Assembly: GCA_963610315.1 (NCBI GenBank)
Contig: CAVDMV010000005.1
Coordinates: 1 to 64,000 of the forward strand
Direction of reading: 5' to 3'
Source: UBA3210 sp963610315
Lineage (GTDB): Bacteria; Bacillota_I; Bacilli_A; RFN20; CAG-449
DNA: 64,000 nt
Within the stretch, counting starts at the first letter, position 1. Every line of letters starts with the position of its first letter. This document shows positions 43,744 to 53,140 of this stretch, in pieces. The position numbers were made by a program, and so were the translations under genes. Under the pieces are notes generated by a model. It was not told where the DNA came from, did no database searches, and saw only the letters and a program-made list of their open reading frames with translations.

Positions 43744-45804
43744 ATGAAAAAAAATTTAAAAGTTTTATGTGGTTTAGCTTTACTTGGAAGTGTAGTAGGT
43801 ACAACAGTTGGCTGTGGTCCTCGTGAAAATCCATCTTCTTCCTCTAGTAGTAGCGAATCTACATCATCACAAGATAGTTCTTCTACTTCTTCAAGTTCTT
43901 CAAGTTCATCTAGTTCTTCTGAAGTTAAGAAAATGTTAGAAAAATTAATTGTTGATGCAAGTTATGCAAAAACCAAATTTAATAAAGGAGAAGATTTCTC
44001 AACCGACGGCTTAGAATTAAGAGTCGGATATTCAGATGAATCTGATGGCATTATCTATTATGAAAAACTACCTTTAACTAGCGAAGGAGTAAGCATTGAT
44101 TCATCATCTTATAATAAAGATGCAGTCGGAACATACACCATTTCAGTTTCTTATACTTATGATAAAGCAATTAGATATGGTGAATACGTTGTTGAAGTTG
44201 TTGATGAATATGACGGCCAATTAGGTATTGATGTCGCAATCGATAGCGCTGACGCAACATTAGCTTTAACTAGCGAAAATAAAACTGCAGATTTAACTTC
44301 CTTAGCTTCAAAATTAACTGTTAAAGAAGTTCTCGCAGATGGGACTTTATCTAGTGCGTTAGAACAAGATAAATACGAAGTTTCTTATTATTCAGGTAAT
44401 ACTAAATTAGATGATGCAACTGCAGTTAGTACAGCAGGTGTTTATCAAATCTGGGTAAAAACAACATTAACTAGAGATAGTAAGACATTTGACGTTTCTA
44501 ATTTCGTCTTTGTTTATGTTACAAATGAATTAGTAAGCATTACTTTAAAATCTGATGTAGGTACATTTACTCAAGAATCAGGTAAAGATGTTATTTCTTC
44601 AACATGGGAATTTGTTGCTCATTACGCGAATGAAGAAACTAAAGAATTAACTGCTGAAGATGTAACAATTGATATTGATACTAAGACTGCAGGAACTGAT
44701 AAGATAGCAACAGTTACTTATGAAGAAACTGATCCATTAGGAGTGAAAGCTTCTAAGAGTGTTGGAGTTCCTTATACAATTACTGCAAGTAAAGAAGTAA
44801 CTACAACTTATGTATATAGATTTAATCCTGCAACTATTACTGAAACTTCAAAATTCACAAAAGATATTGATTTAGTAACAGTTGATAAAGAAGGCGTCGC
44901 TACTGATACAGTGATGAAATATATTCCAGGATCAAGTGGTAGCCAAATGAAAGATAAGGCTAAAACATTCACTTTAACTGATGAAACTTCAGTTACTACT
45001 TCTAAGGTTTTACAAACTGGTGGAGCATCTAGTGGCTTAACTAGTAGAGTTATAAAACTTGATTTACTAGGCGCAAGTGTTATTGATTTATATTTCAGTA
45101 GCACTGGTTCAGGAAAAACAGTTGCTGCTTCCTTATTAGATAATACAGGAACAGCAATTACAACAACTGATAAAGCTGCTGATGGAGTTACAAAAACTAC
45201 ATTTGAAGTAGATAGTGCAGGTACTTATTATATTTCATTCGATAGTAGCGCAAATATCTATTATATTGATGTAACTACAACTGTTTCTAATAAACAAGCT
45301 AGAACTCCTGAATCATATAATATTACTGAATATACACCTGCTTTCACTGCAGGTGCAGCGGTTAATAATGTTACATTTGGTGAATTTATTACTTTTGTTG
45401 GAGCGGTAGCTAAAGACAAAGATGCTTCTCCTTATAGTAAAGCATGGCAACTAGCTAATAAATTAAGCGAAAGTAATAATGTTACTTTAGATTTCTCTAC
45501 TCTTGATGAAGGAGAAAATGCTACAGTAAAAGTTAAGTTCGCTAGTGGATCTAGTACTTTAGATGCACGAGCTTTAGGTTTCTTTAAAGCTAATGTATTA
45601 AGTGATGCAAACTTAATAACTGCAGTTACAGTTGCTGAAACAACAACTACAAAAGCTGATAAAAATATAATGACTTTAGAATATACATTTACTAAAGGAA
45701 CATATTATATTGGTAGCTTTATTTATAACGCAGATGGTACAACTATTAATACTGGTTCAAACAAAGGTATTAATATCTTTGCTATTAGCGTTGATTATGA
45801 ATAG
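43744..45804 (+). CDS. Ser-rich surface lipoprotein with Ig-like domains
   Basis: 686 residues from ATG 43744. Signal peptide ending in TTVGC, a lipobox, then a 30-residue Ser/Thr tract and bacterial Ig-like domains: the first (about 65-160, KLIVDASYAKTKFNKGEDFS to VGTYTISVSY) resembles Big_3; two more beta-sandwich-like stretches follow, then a C-terminal part with repeated FDSS/DVTT segments. No catalytic residues seen. It likely spans the wall and binds polysaccharide or other surface ligands. It shares its promoter with the pectate lyase gene 17 bases downstream. The ribosome binding site AAAGGA is rather far from the ATG (about 12 bases). Confidence 0.75.
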   Translation: MKKNLKVLCGLALLGSVVGTTVGCGPRENPSSSSSSSESTSSQDSSSTSSSSSSSSSSSEVKKMLEKLIVDASYAKTKFNKGEDFSTDGLELRVGYSDESDGIIYYEKLPLTSEGVSIDSSSYNKDAVGTYTISVSYTYDKAIRYGEYVVEVVDEYDGQLGIDVAIDSADATLALTSENKTADLTSLASKLTVKEVLADGTLSSALEQDKYEVSYYSGNTKLDDATAVSTAGVYQIWVKTTLTRDSKTFDVSNFVFVYVTNELVSITLKSDVGTFTQESGKDVISSTWEFVAHYANEETKELTAEDVTIDIDTKTAGTDKIATVTYEETDPLGVKASKSVGVPYTITASKEVTTTYVYRFNPATITETSKFTKDIDLVTVDKEGVATDTVMKYIPGSSGSQMKDKAKTFTLTDETSVTTSKVLQTGGASSGLTSRVIKLDLLGASVIDLYFSSTGSGKTVAASLLDNTGTAITTTDKAADGVTKTTFEVDSAGTYYISFDSSANIYYIDVTTTVSNKQARTPESYNITEYTPAFTAGAAVNNVTFGEFITFVGAVAKDKDASPYSKAWQLANKLSESNNVTLDFSTLDEGENATVKVKFASGSSTLDARALGFFKANVLSDANLITAVTVAETTTTKADKNIMTLEYTFTKGTYYIGSFIYNADGTTINTGSNKGINIFAISVDYE
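43831..43920 (+). repeat. Ser-codon low-complexity tract
   Basis: Imperfect triplet and nonamer repeats (TTCTTCAAG, TCTAGT) encode the Ser-rich linker of the surface lipoprotein; such a tract could change length by slippage. Confidence 0.7.
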
Positions 45805-45821
45805 AAAGGGATGATAGATTT

Positions 45822-48800
45822 ATGAAGAAAAAATTATTTTTACAAGGTTCAATTTTATTATTATCTGCATTAACTATTACTTCTTTCTCTACAGGTAATA
45901 CTCCTAAAGTAACGGCAGAAAATAAAACTCCAATTACAACAAATTCTAATAAAGTAAATGATAATGTTTCAACTACTTATTATGTTTCTCCTACTGGTAG
46001 TAAAACTGGTGATGGAACTGAAGCGAATCCATATGATGTTGTTACATTATTAACATCCGCGGATATTTTAAAACCAGGTGATACTGTTATTCTTAAACAA
46101 GGTACATATTCATTAGGTGATGAAGATAGAATTAAGATTATTTCATCAGGTTCATTTGAAAAAGTTTTAACTATTAAAGGTGAAGGAGAAGTTAAACTTG
46201 ATTTCTCTAAGATGAGATTTGATTCTAATAACCGCGGCGTAACTATTGCAGGTGATCATATCCTTTGGACAAATATTGATATCTGTGGTGCTGGTGATAA
46301 CGGTATGTATATCTCTGGTAATTACAATATTGTCTCAGATTGTGAATTCTATAATAACCGTGACTCAGGTTTACAATTAGGTCGTGATAATTCAGAACAA
46401 TCAAATATTGAAGATTGGCCAAGCTACAACCTCATCCAAAACTGTACATCATATAATAACTATGATAATGAAACATTTGGTGAAAACGCTGATGGTTTCG
46501 CGGCTAAATTAACTGTTGGTTATGGTAACGTATTCGATGGATGTATCGCTTATAGAAACTCTGATGATGGTTGGGATTTATATGCAAAAACTGATTCAGG
46601 TGATATTGGTTGTATTACTTTATATAACTGCGTATCTTTCGAAAATGGTTATTTATTAAATACAAAAGCAGAAAATAATGCTAGATTTGAAAAATATAAT
46701 TCCGCATATGATGAAACTGAAACTAATTCATACATGACTAGAGATGGTGATGGTATTGGATTTAAATTAGGTGGATCTACTATGAGAGGCGACGTTAAGA
46801 TGTTTAACTGTCTTTCATTCAACAATAGATTACATGGTGTTGGTGATAACTCTAACCCAGGTGTCTTATCAGTTGAAAATGTTACTTCTTATAATAACGC
46901 AGCAATTATTGATGATGATTCAACAAGTGCAAACTTTGGTAATATTATTCTTGGTACATTAGATGGTGATTCTAAATCATCAAATATTGATATGGCTAGA
47001 ACAGAAAATAGCTATAATAACTATAAAAATATCTTATCAGTTAAAAATGGTGGTTCTTCTTTAGCGGGAGATGCTTATAGAGGTTCAGCTGAATATTGTA
47101 TCTTTGATGATGCGGCAGGAAATGCTTATAAAGTAGATTCTTATACTGATGCATCAAGTTATGTAACTTCAAAGAAAGGTACTAAAGAAACTTCAGTAGT
47201 CGCAAGTGATGTATTTGAAGCTTTACCTATTACTTGGACAACTGATGAAAGTGGAGCGACTACTTATTCTTATTCTTTAACTGGTAAAAACAATACGACA
47301 GTCCATCAAACTTATCGTAATGAAGATGGCTCTATTAATATGGGCAACTTATTAAAGATTAAAGACCAAACTAAATTATTTGGTAATGAACATAAGATTG
47401 GTGCTTCATTAAGTGAAACTAGCTACGTAGAATATACTCATCCATATGAAGAAATCGCTAACGCAACTAGTGATAAAGATTTCTTATTAATGGCTGCTAG
47501 AAACGCTTTATATTTAAATACTGATGAAGAAGCAGTCTATCAAGACTTTAACCTTATTACTAAGATTTTAGGATGTAACGTCGCTTGGAGTTCTTCTGAT
47601 ACATCAGTCATTAAGATTGGTGCTTCATATAACGATTCTCGTTCATCTTCTGAATTTGTTAGAGCGATTGTTTATAGACCTAATGAAGATAAAGATGTTA
47701 CATTAACTGCAACACTTGTCTATTATGGACAAACTATTACTCAATCATTTACTGTTAAAGTAAAGGCGGCTGCTCCAGAACTTGGCGAAATGAATGTTCT
47801 TGGCTTAGAAAAATCACGTATTATCGTTGATCAATACCAAGCTTATACTTTACCAGAAGTTCAAATTGAAGATGGCTCTGACTATAATGGTAAATTATTA
47901 CCAAGTAGTTCATATTCTTTAAAAACTAAAGTTGAATATGCTTCTGATAAGAACGCAACTTATCATGAAATCGCTCAATTTACGACTTCAAAAGCTGGTG
48001 TTTATAAGATTACAAAAACAGCAACATTAGGTGAAACATCATCTTCATTAACATTCTATGTTTATGTTGCTAGTAAAGATGCAAATGTTGATTTTGAAAA
48101 AGATGGAACAGGTGCAAGTACTGCTTCAGTAATTGTTAATAAAACTGGTTATCGAATTGAAGGTAACTTAACTAATGTTACTGGTTCAATCTATGCATTA
48201 TCTTCAAAAGACGCGATTAGTGATATTACTGCTGACTACGTTAAAGAACATGGTCAAGGTTACACATTTAGAGATGACTCAGTTGCTTGTTCATTTGAAA
48301 ATAATAATAATGAAGGTTATCACATCTATTACGTATTAACTAACGCAAATGGTAAAGTTACTAGTGCAGTTTATGAAAAAGAAATTTCAACTGTTTCTAT
48401 TTCAACTGCAGAAGAATTTAAAGCATTCGCGGCAAGTAACGAATCAACTAAGATTTATACTTTAGAAGCAGATATTGACTTATCTTCAACTACTTGGACA
48501 GGTAATGATTACACATTAAAAGGCTTATTAAATGGTAAAGGTCATACTGTTAAGAACGCAAATGTTGCTTCAGCAAGTAATGGTGCTTCCTTATTTAACA
48601 AAGCTTCTGGTGGTACTTTAGAAAATGTTAGATTTGAAAACTTAACATTTACTAATGCTTCAGGAAAACAAAGAGCAGGTATTATCGCTCAAGCTGAAAG
48701 AGGCGATTTCTATAACATTCAATTAAGAAATGTTGTTGCAACTGGAGGATCAGGTAGAAATGGTGCTTTAATCGCTCAAATCGTTGAAAAGAATGGTTCT

Positions 48801-49430
48801 GAAGTTAATATTGATCAAGTTTCATTAATTAACGATGCAGATAAAGTTATCGGTGGTACTGCAGATGTCGGCGGTATTGTTGGTATGATTCAAGCTACAT
48901 CAGGCTCATACGGAACAACTAGAATCTCTAATATTTATATTGATGCTACAATTTCAGCAGGTGGATCTAACTATGCAGGTTCTGTTGTTGGTAGATATGG
49001 TGAAAGAGAAAACGAAGTTCTAGAAATTAACCATGTATATTCAAAAGCAACCGTTAAAGGTAATACTTATGTTGGAGGTATTATCGGAGCTCACCAAAAT
49101 TCTGCAGGTACAATGGATGTAAGATATTGTGCATTTACAGGTGAATTATATTATGGTTCTAACTTAGAAAAAGTTGTTTCTGCTCAAAAGAATTGTTCAA
49201 ATATCGTTGGTAGATATTCAGGTGTTACAACATTATCAAAAGTTATTTGTTGTTATGCTCCATTTGAAGAAGCTAACTCAAATTATGATGTTAATGTCTA
49301 TGATGTCGCTGATTTACAAAATGAATACTTCTATTCTCATAACATTGAATTAGATGTTAAAGATAGATGGACATTTGATGAAGCTACAAAAACTATTTCA
49401 TTAAATTTCATTGATACTTGGTCTAAGTAA
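45822..49430 (+). CDS. Secreted multidomain pectate lyase, PL9 family
   Basis: 1202 residues with a signal peptide (1-33). Residues about 50-430 are a right-handed beta-helix of PL9 type: GENADGFAAKLTVGYGNVF, the calcium-site NSDDGWDLY (Asp 248, 249, 252) and GIGFKLGG, whose Lys315 corresponds to the proposed catalytic base. Residues about 530-650 and 655-755 look like Ig-like or dockerin-free spacer domains. Residues about 865-1130 form a second GLUG-like beta-helix with GGIVG and GGIIG turns. It should cleave polygalacturonate outside the cell. No sortase motif or C-terminal anchor is seen. GGGATG precedes the start. Confidence 0.88.
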   Translation: MKKKLFLQGSILLLSALTITSFSTGNTPKVTAENKTPITTNSNKVNDNVSTTYYVSPTGSKTGDGTEANPYDVVTLLTSADILKPGDTVILKQGTYSLGDEDRIKIISSGSFEKVLTIKGEGEVKLDFSKMRFDSNNRGVTIAGDHILWTNIDICGAGDNGMYISGNYNIVSDCEFYNNRDSGLQLGRDNSEQSNIEDWPSYNLIQNCTSYNNYDNETFGENADGFAAKLTVGYGNVFDGCIAYRNSDDGWDLYAKTDSGDIGCITLYNCVSFENGYLLNTKAENNARFEKYNSAYDETETNSYMTRDGDGIGFKLGGSTMRGDVKMFNCLSFNNRLHGVGDNSNPGVLSVENVTSYNNAAIIDDDSTSANFGNIILGTLDGDSKSSNIDMARTENSYNNYKNILSVKNGGSSLAGDAYRGSAEYCIFDDAAGNAYKVDSYTDASSYVTSKKGTKETSVVASDVFEALPITWTTDESGATTYSYSLTGKNNTTVHQTYRNEDGSINMGNLLKIKDQTKLFGNEHKIGASLSETSYVEYTHPYEEIANATSDKDFLLMAARNALYLNTDEEAVYQDFNLITKILGCNVAWSSSDTSVIKIGASYNDSRSSSEFVRAIVYRPNEDKDVTLTATLVYYGQTITQSFTVKVKAAAPELGEMNVLGLEKSRIIVDQYQAYTLPEVQIEDGSDYNGKLLPSSSYSLKTKVEYASDKNATYHEIAQFTTSKAGVYKITKTATLGETSSSLTFYVYVASKDANVDFEKDGTGASTASVIVNKTGYRIEGNLTNVTGSIYALSSKDAISDITADYVKEHGQGYTFRDDSVACSFENNNNEGYHIYYVLTNANGKVTSAVYEKEISTVSISTAEEFKAFAASNESTKIYTLEADIDLSSTTWTGNDYTLKGLLNGKGHTVKNANVASASNGASLFNKASGGTLENVRFENLTFTNASGKQRAGIIAQAERGDFYNIQLRNVVATGGSGRNGALIAQIVEKNGSEVNIDQVSLINDADKVIGGTADVGGIVGMIQATSGSYGTTRISNIYIDATISAGGSNYAGSVVGRYGERENEVLEINHVYSKATVKGNTYVGGIIGAHQNSAGTMDVRYCAFTGELYYGSNLEKVVSAQKNCSNIVGRYSGVTTLSKVICCYAPFEEANSNYDVNVYDVADLQNEYFYSHNIELDVKDRWTFDEATKTISLNFIDTWSK

Positions 49431-49436
49431 GATATT

Positions 49437-49462
49437 AAGGCTATCGAAAGGTAGCCTTTTTA
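49437..49462 (+). terminator. Terminator of pectate lyase unit
   Basis: AAGGCTATC, loop GAAA-type, GGTAGCCTT with a T run. Confidence 0.88.
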
Positions 49463-49534
49463 AGTGGAAAAACTAATTTTCTTTTATTAAAATCGTTAAA
49501 AGAGAGTATAATTTTATTTAAAAGAGGTTTACGT

Positions 49535-50296
49535 ATGAAAAAAAGAAAATTACCTGAATACATGTTTACTAAGAAACAAGCCGCTATTTATAGTTGCTCA
49601 ATGTTACTTTATCTTGGCTTTGTTCCTTTCTTAGTTTTAACAATTTTGACTAAGCAATCAATTTATTCAATTATAGCTATTTGTTATATTGTTTTAGCTT
49701 TAATAGTCATTTTAATTATTAATACGCTTACTAATCCTTTACATAAAATGGAAAAAGAAAGAAATATAACTGGTGATGTAAAGAAATTTATTTTAGATGT
49801 AGAATCTTTAAAGAGTGATTTAGTAAAAGAAGAAACAATTAATTATTTAAATATTCTCTTAGTTAATGCCTATTTTAATGTTGATTTAAAAAAAGGTTTA
49901 GAGATGTTCCCATCATTAAAGAAACCAACAGTTAAGAAATTTGCTTATTATTATCAACTTGTTGAAGTATGCTACCATATTAATAAAGATGAATTTGATA
50001 AAGCTAATGAATTAATTAATGTTTATAGAGATATTAATCCATATATTAAGAAATTAAATAAAGATATTATTAAAATATATTCTACAAAAGAATATGTTAT
50101 CGATAATATTGAAATGATGTTTCCTATTAATACTAAGAAAGTATTTTTAAATGTTAATAATGCTGAAATATTATTAACTTATTATTCTTTAAGAGAGAAT
50201 GAAAAAAAGGCTAAAGAATATGCTTCTTTTATTTTAAATAGTAATACTACAATGGAGGAATGTAATATTCACGCAAGAAAGGTATTAGGTGAATAA
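49535..50296 (+). CDS. Membrane protein with TPR-like cytoplasmic region
   Basis: 253 residues. Two membrane helices (about 17-37 and 43-63) are followed by a helical region with alternating Leu/Tyr patterns reminiscent of TPR repeats (KPTVKKFAYYYQLVEVCYHI, YYSLRENEKKAKEYASFIL). No family recognised. AAGAGG precedes the ATG and a TATAAT box lies at 49507-49512. The following HD gene begins two bases after its stop, so the two are linked. Confidence 0.65.
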   Translation: MKKRKLPEYMFTKKQAAIYSCSMLLYLGFVPFLVLTILTKQSIYSIIAICYIVLALIVILIINTLTNPLHKMEKERNITGDVKKFILDVESLKSDLVKEETINYLNILLVNAYFNVDLKKGLEMFPSLKKPTVKKFAYYYQLVEVCYHINKDEFDKANELINVYRDINPYIKKLNKDIIKIYSTKEYVIDNIEMMFPINTKKVFLNVNNAEILLTYYSLRENEKKAKEYASFILNSNTTMEECNIHARKVLGE

Positions 50297-50297
50297 A

Positions 50298-50879
50298 ATG
50301 AATCTTGTTGATAAAGCAATTATTTTTACAACTAAAGCATTTGAAGGAAAGACTAGAAAAGTTCGTCCTGTTCCTAGTATTTTACATTCTTTAGAAGTAG
50401 GTGTTATCGTTAGTAGTTTAACTACAAACGAAGAAGTTATTGCCGCGGGCATTCTTCACGATGTAGTTGAAGATGCTTCCGTTAGTTTTAATACTTTAAA
50501 AGATGAATTTGGTGAATACGTGGCTAATTTAGTTTCTTCTGATACTGAAGATAAAAGAGTTAATATGCCAAAAGAAGAATCATGGTATATAAGAAAAAAA
50601 GAGACTTTAGATCGTATTAGAAATTCTCAAGATATCAATGAAAAATATATTATTTTAGGTGATAAATTATCAAATATTCGTTCAATGTATAATGATAGTA
50701 GGAATTATAAAGGAGATAATTTTTTTAATTCATTTAATCAAAAAGATCCTTTGATGCATTATTGGTATTATAATGAAATTAGTAAAATACTTGTTGAACT
50801 AAATTATTCTCAAGCTTACGAAGAATATGTAAGCTTAGTAAAAAAAGTTTTTAAGAAATATGTAAAGGAAGTCGATTAA
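50298..50879 (+). CDS. HD-domain hydrolase, SpoT/MESH1-like
   Basis: 193 residues from ATG 50298; AGGTG upstream fits this start better than GTG 50289. The domain has the metal ligands of HD phosphohydrolases: a His in SILHSLEVG, HD in GILHDVVED, and the downstream Asp in GDKLSNI. The order YIILGDKLSNIRSM and the size resemble the (p)ppGpp hydrolase half of RelA/SpoT or MESH1 small hydrolases; no synthetase domain is attached. Substrate is an inference. Confidence 0.8.
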   Translation: MNLVDKAIIFTTKAFEGKTRKVRPVPSILHSLEVGVIVSSLTTNEEVIAAGILHDVVEDASVSFNTLKDEFGEYVANLVSSDTEDKRVNMPKEESWYIRKKETLDRIRNSQDINEKYIILGDKLSNIRSMYNDSRNYKGDNFFNSFNQKDPLMHYWYYNEISKILVELNYSQAYEEYVSLVKKVFKKYVKEVD

Positions 50880-50897
50880 CGCGATTTCCTTTTTTTC
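50865..50897 (+). terminator. Terminator of membrane protein/HD unit
   Basis: AAGGAAGTCG and CGATTTCCTT pair across a short loop that includes the stop codon of the HD gene; a T run follows. Confidence 0.85.
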
Positions 50898-50963
50898 ATT
50901 GCTAAAATGTATTAATTTCATTATAATTAGTCATGGTTAACTCATTAAAGGATGGTGTTAAAA

Positions 50964-51389
50964 ATGGAAGAAAATAAAAAAGAAGAACAAGTAAATATTT
51001 ACGTAGGTAAAGAATATAAACATTGGAATCAAGAGAATAAATATATTCCTAAGATGATTGAAATTTATTGTCACGGAAAACATAAGACTAAAGGTCATAC
51101 TTTATGCCCAGAATGCCAAGAATTAAATGAATATGCATTATTTAGATTATCTAAATGTCCATTTAAAAAGAATAAGGGATTTTGCTCATTTTGTAAGATT
51201 CATTGCTATAAACCTGATATGAAGGTCAAAATTAAAGATGTAATGAAATATTCTGGTCCGAGAATGCTATTTGTTAATCCTGTATTTGCCATTTCTCATG
51301 TAACTCAAATGCTTAAATATAAAAGAGCATTAAAAAAACAAGCGAAATTAAAAGAAAAAGAACAAGCAAAAAAAGAAGGTGAAAACTAA
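50964..51389 (+). CDS. YgbA-type nitrous oxide-stimulated promoter protein
   Basis: 141 residues from ATG 50964, with AAAGGATG upstream. The conserved core matches the YgbA_NO family: MIEIYCHGKHKTKGHTLCPE, FRLSKCPF, FCSFCKIHCYKPDMK, and MKYSGPRMLFVNPVFAISH. Five cysteines may bind metal. E. coli YgbA is induced by nitric oxide. A Lys-rich C-terminal tail follows. Its stop shares one base with the first gene of a CydDC-like ABC pair (TAATG), so the three genes form one operon. Confidence 0.88.
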   Translation: MEENKKEEQVNIYVGKEYKHWNQENKYIPKMIEIYCHGKHKTKGHTLCPECQELNEYALFRLSKCPFKKNKGFCSFCKIHCYKPDMKVKIKDVMKYSGPRMLFVNPVFAISHVTQMLKYKRALKKQAKLKEKEQAKKEGEN

Positions 51390-53140
51390 TGATAGATAAG
51401 GACTTATTTAGATTATTAGGTAAAAATAAGAAATATATTTTTATTGTTGTTTTCTTAATGGTAGTTGGTTTAATCGCGAATATTACTTTTTATGGAGGAA
51501 TTGCCTTAGGAGTTAATGAACTTCTTAATAACCGAACTAATGTTAGTTTTAATAACTTTATTTTACCTATCATCATGATTGTTTGTTCAATTATTGTTAG
51601 ATATATATCTTCTAGAGCCAGTGGAGAAGTAAAAGATATCTTAGGAAGAAAAGTTAAAAAAGAATTAAGAGGAAAGATTTATAATAAAATTCTTTCTTTA
51701 GGCTGTAAGAATCTTGATGATATTAATATGGCTGGATTAACTCAAATATCAATGGAAGGAATTGAACAACTTGATATTTATTATTCAACATATTTACCTC
51801 AATTCTTCTATGCGATGATCGCGCCTTTTATTCTATTCGCTGTATGCGTATTCTTTGATTGGAGAGCTTCTTTAGCCTTAATTTGCTTAGTACCTTTTAT
51901 TCCTGCAAGTATTATCGCAGTAAGTAAATATGCGAAAAAGGTATTCGCGAAATACTGGGGTAAGTATATTTCAATGGGTGATTATTTCTTAGATGCGACA
52001 TCAGGATTAAAAGAATTAAAAATCTTTAATTATGATAAAGAAAAGCATAAAGAAATGAACGCGCATTCTGAAGAATTTAGAAAGATTACGATGAAAGTCT
52101 TAATTATGCAACTAGCTTCAACGACGATTATGGATACGATTGCTTATGGAGGAGCAGGTCTTGGTATAGCCTTAACATTAATCGGCTTAAATAATGGATG
52201 GGTAAATAATATTGCTATTTCATTATTTATTATCTTTATGGCTGTTGATTTCTTTTTACCTATGAGACAATTTGGTTCAGCTTTCCACGTAGGAATGAAC
52301 GGCGCTTCCGCAGGAAAAAAGATTCTTAATTTATTAAATGAAAAAGAATTAGATTTTGGTGATGATAAAGTAACTGAACCAAGCATTACTTTTAAAGATG
52401 TTACTTTCTCATATGATGGAAAAAGAAATATCTTAAATAACGTTAATATGGTATTTAAAAAGAATTCATTAACTTCGATTGTTGGTGAATCTGGAAGCGG
52501 AAAATCTACCATTGCCAATTTAATTATTGGTTCACTTAAAGTAGGGGAAGGAACTATCTTAGTTGGAGATAAACCATTATATTCTTTATCGAGAGTTAGA
52601 TATTATGGTACTCTAGGCGTAGTTTCTTATAACACTTATGTTTTTAATGAATCAATTAGAGAAAATTTCCGTCTTGCGAAAGTTGATATTACAGATGAAG
52701 AAATTTATCATTATTTAAAACTTGTTAACCTCGATGAATTTGTAAGAAATAACGGGGGTTTAGATAAAGTAATTCTTGAAGAAGGAAACAATATTTCAGG
52801 AGGACAAAAACAACGTTTAGTTCTTGCGATTAATTTATCAAGTAATAAAGATATTTATATCTTTGATGAAGCGACTTCAAATATTGATGTTGACTCCGAA
52901 ACAATTATTATGAATAACATTAAAGAGATGAGTAAAACACATACGATTATCTTAATCTCTCATCGTTTAGAAAATGTTGTTACTAGTGATAATATTTATT
53001 ATTTAGAAAATGGTGAAATTAAAGAAAGTGGAACGCACGAAGAATTAATGTCACTAAATAAGGAATATGCTGCCCTATATAATAAACAAAAATCATTAGA
53101 ATGTGGATATAAGGAGGAACTAGGATATGGAAAAAACTAG
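51389..53140 (+). CDS. ABC exporter subunit, CydD-like
   Basis: 583 residues: a six-helix membrane domain (1-310) then an ABC domain with GESGSGKSTI, signature ISGGQKQR and Walker B YIFDEATSNID. Half-transporter form, with the second half encoded next, overlapping by 14 bases. Similarity to CydD/CydC-type heterodimers is general; in E. coli CydDC exports cysteine and glutathione and affects cytochrome bd assembly. AAGGTG precedes the start. Substrate not determinable here. Confidence 0.85.
   Translation: MIDKDLFRLLGKNKKYIFIVVFLMVVGLIANITFYGGIALGVNELLNNRTNVSFNNFILPIIMIVCSIIVRYISSRASGEVKDILGRKVKKELRGKIYNKILSLGCKNLDDINMAGLTQISMEGIEQLDIYYSTYLPQFFYAMIAPFILFAVCVFFDWRASLALICLVPFIPASIIAVSKYAKKVFAKYWGKYISMGDYFLDATSGLKELKIFNYDKEKHKEMNAHSEEFRKITMKVLIMQLASTTIMDTIAYGGAGLGIALTLIGLNNGWVNNIAISLFIIFMAVDFFLPMRQFGSAFHVGMNGASAGKKILNLLNEKELDFGDDKVTEPSITFKDVTFSYDGKRNILNNVNMVFKKNSLTSIVGESGSGKSTIANLIIGSLKVGEGTILVGDKPLYSLSRVRYYGTLGVVSYNTYVFNESIRENFRLAKVDITDEEIYHYLKLVNLDEFVRNNGGLDKVILEEGNNISGGQKQRLVLAINLSSNKDIYIFDEATSNIDVDSETIIMNNIKEMSKTHTIILISHRLENVVTSDNIYYLENGEIKESGTHEELMSLNKEYAALYNKQKSLECGYKEELGYGKN

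Noticed and set aside
43831..43920. CRISPR or structural tandem repeat
   Set aside because: The repeat is in frame and encodes a Ser-rich linker; there are no spacers.
44808..45104. Leftward frame inside the Ig-like lipoprotein gene
   Set aside because: Antisense shadow of repetitive Thr/Ser codons.
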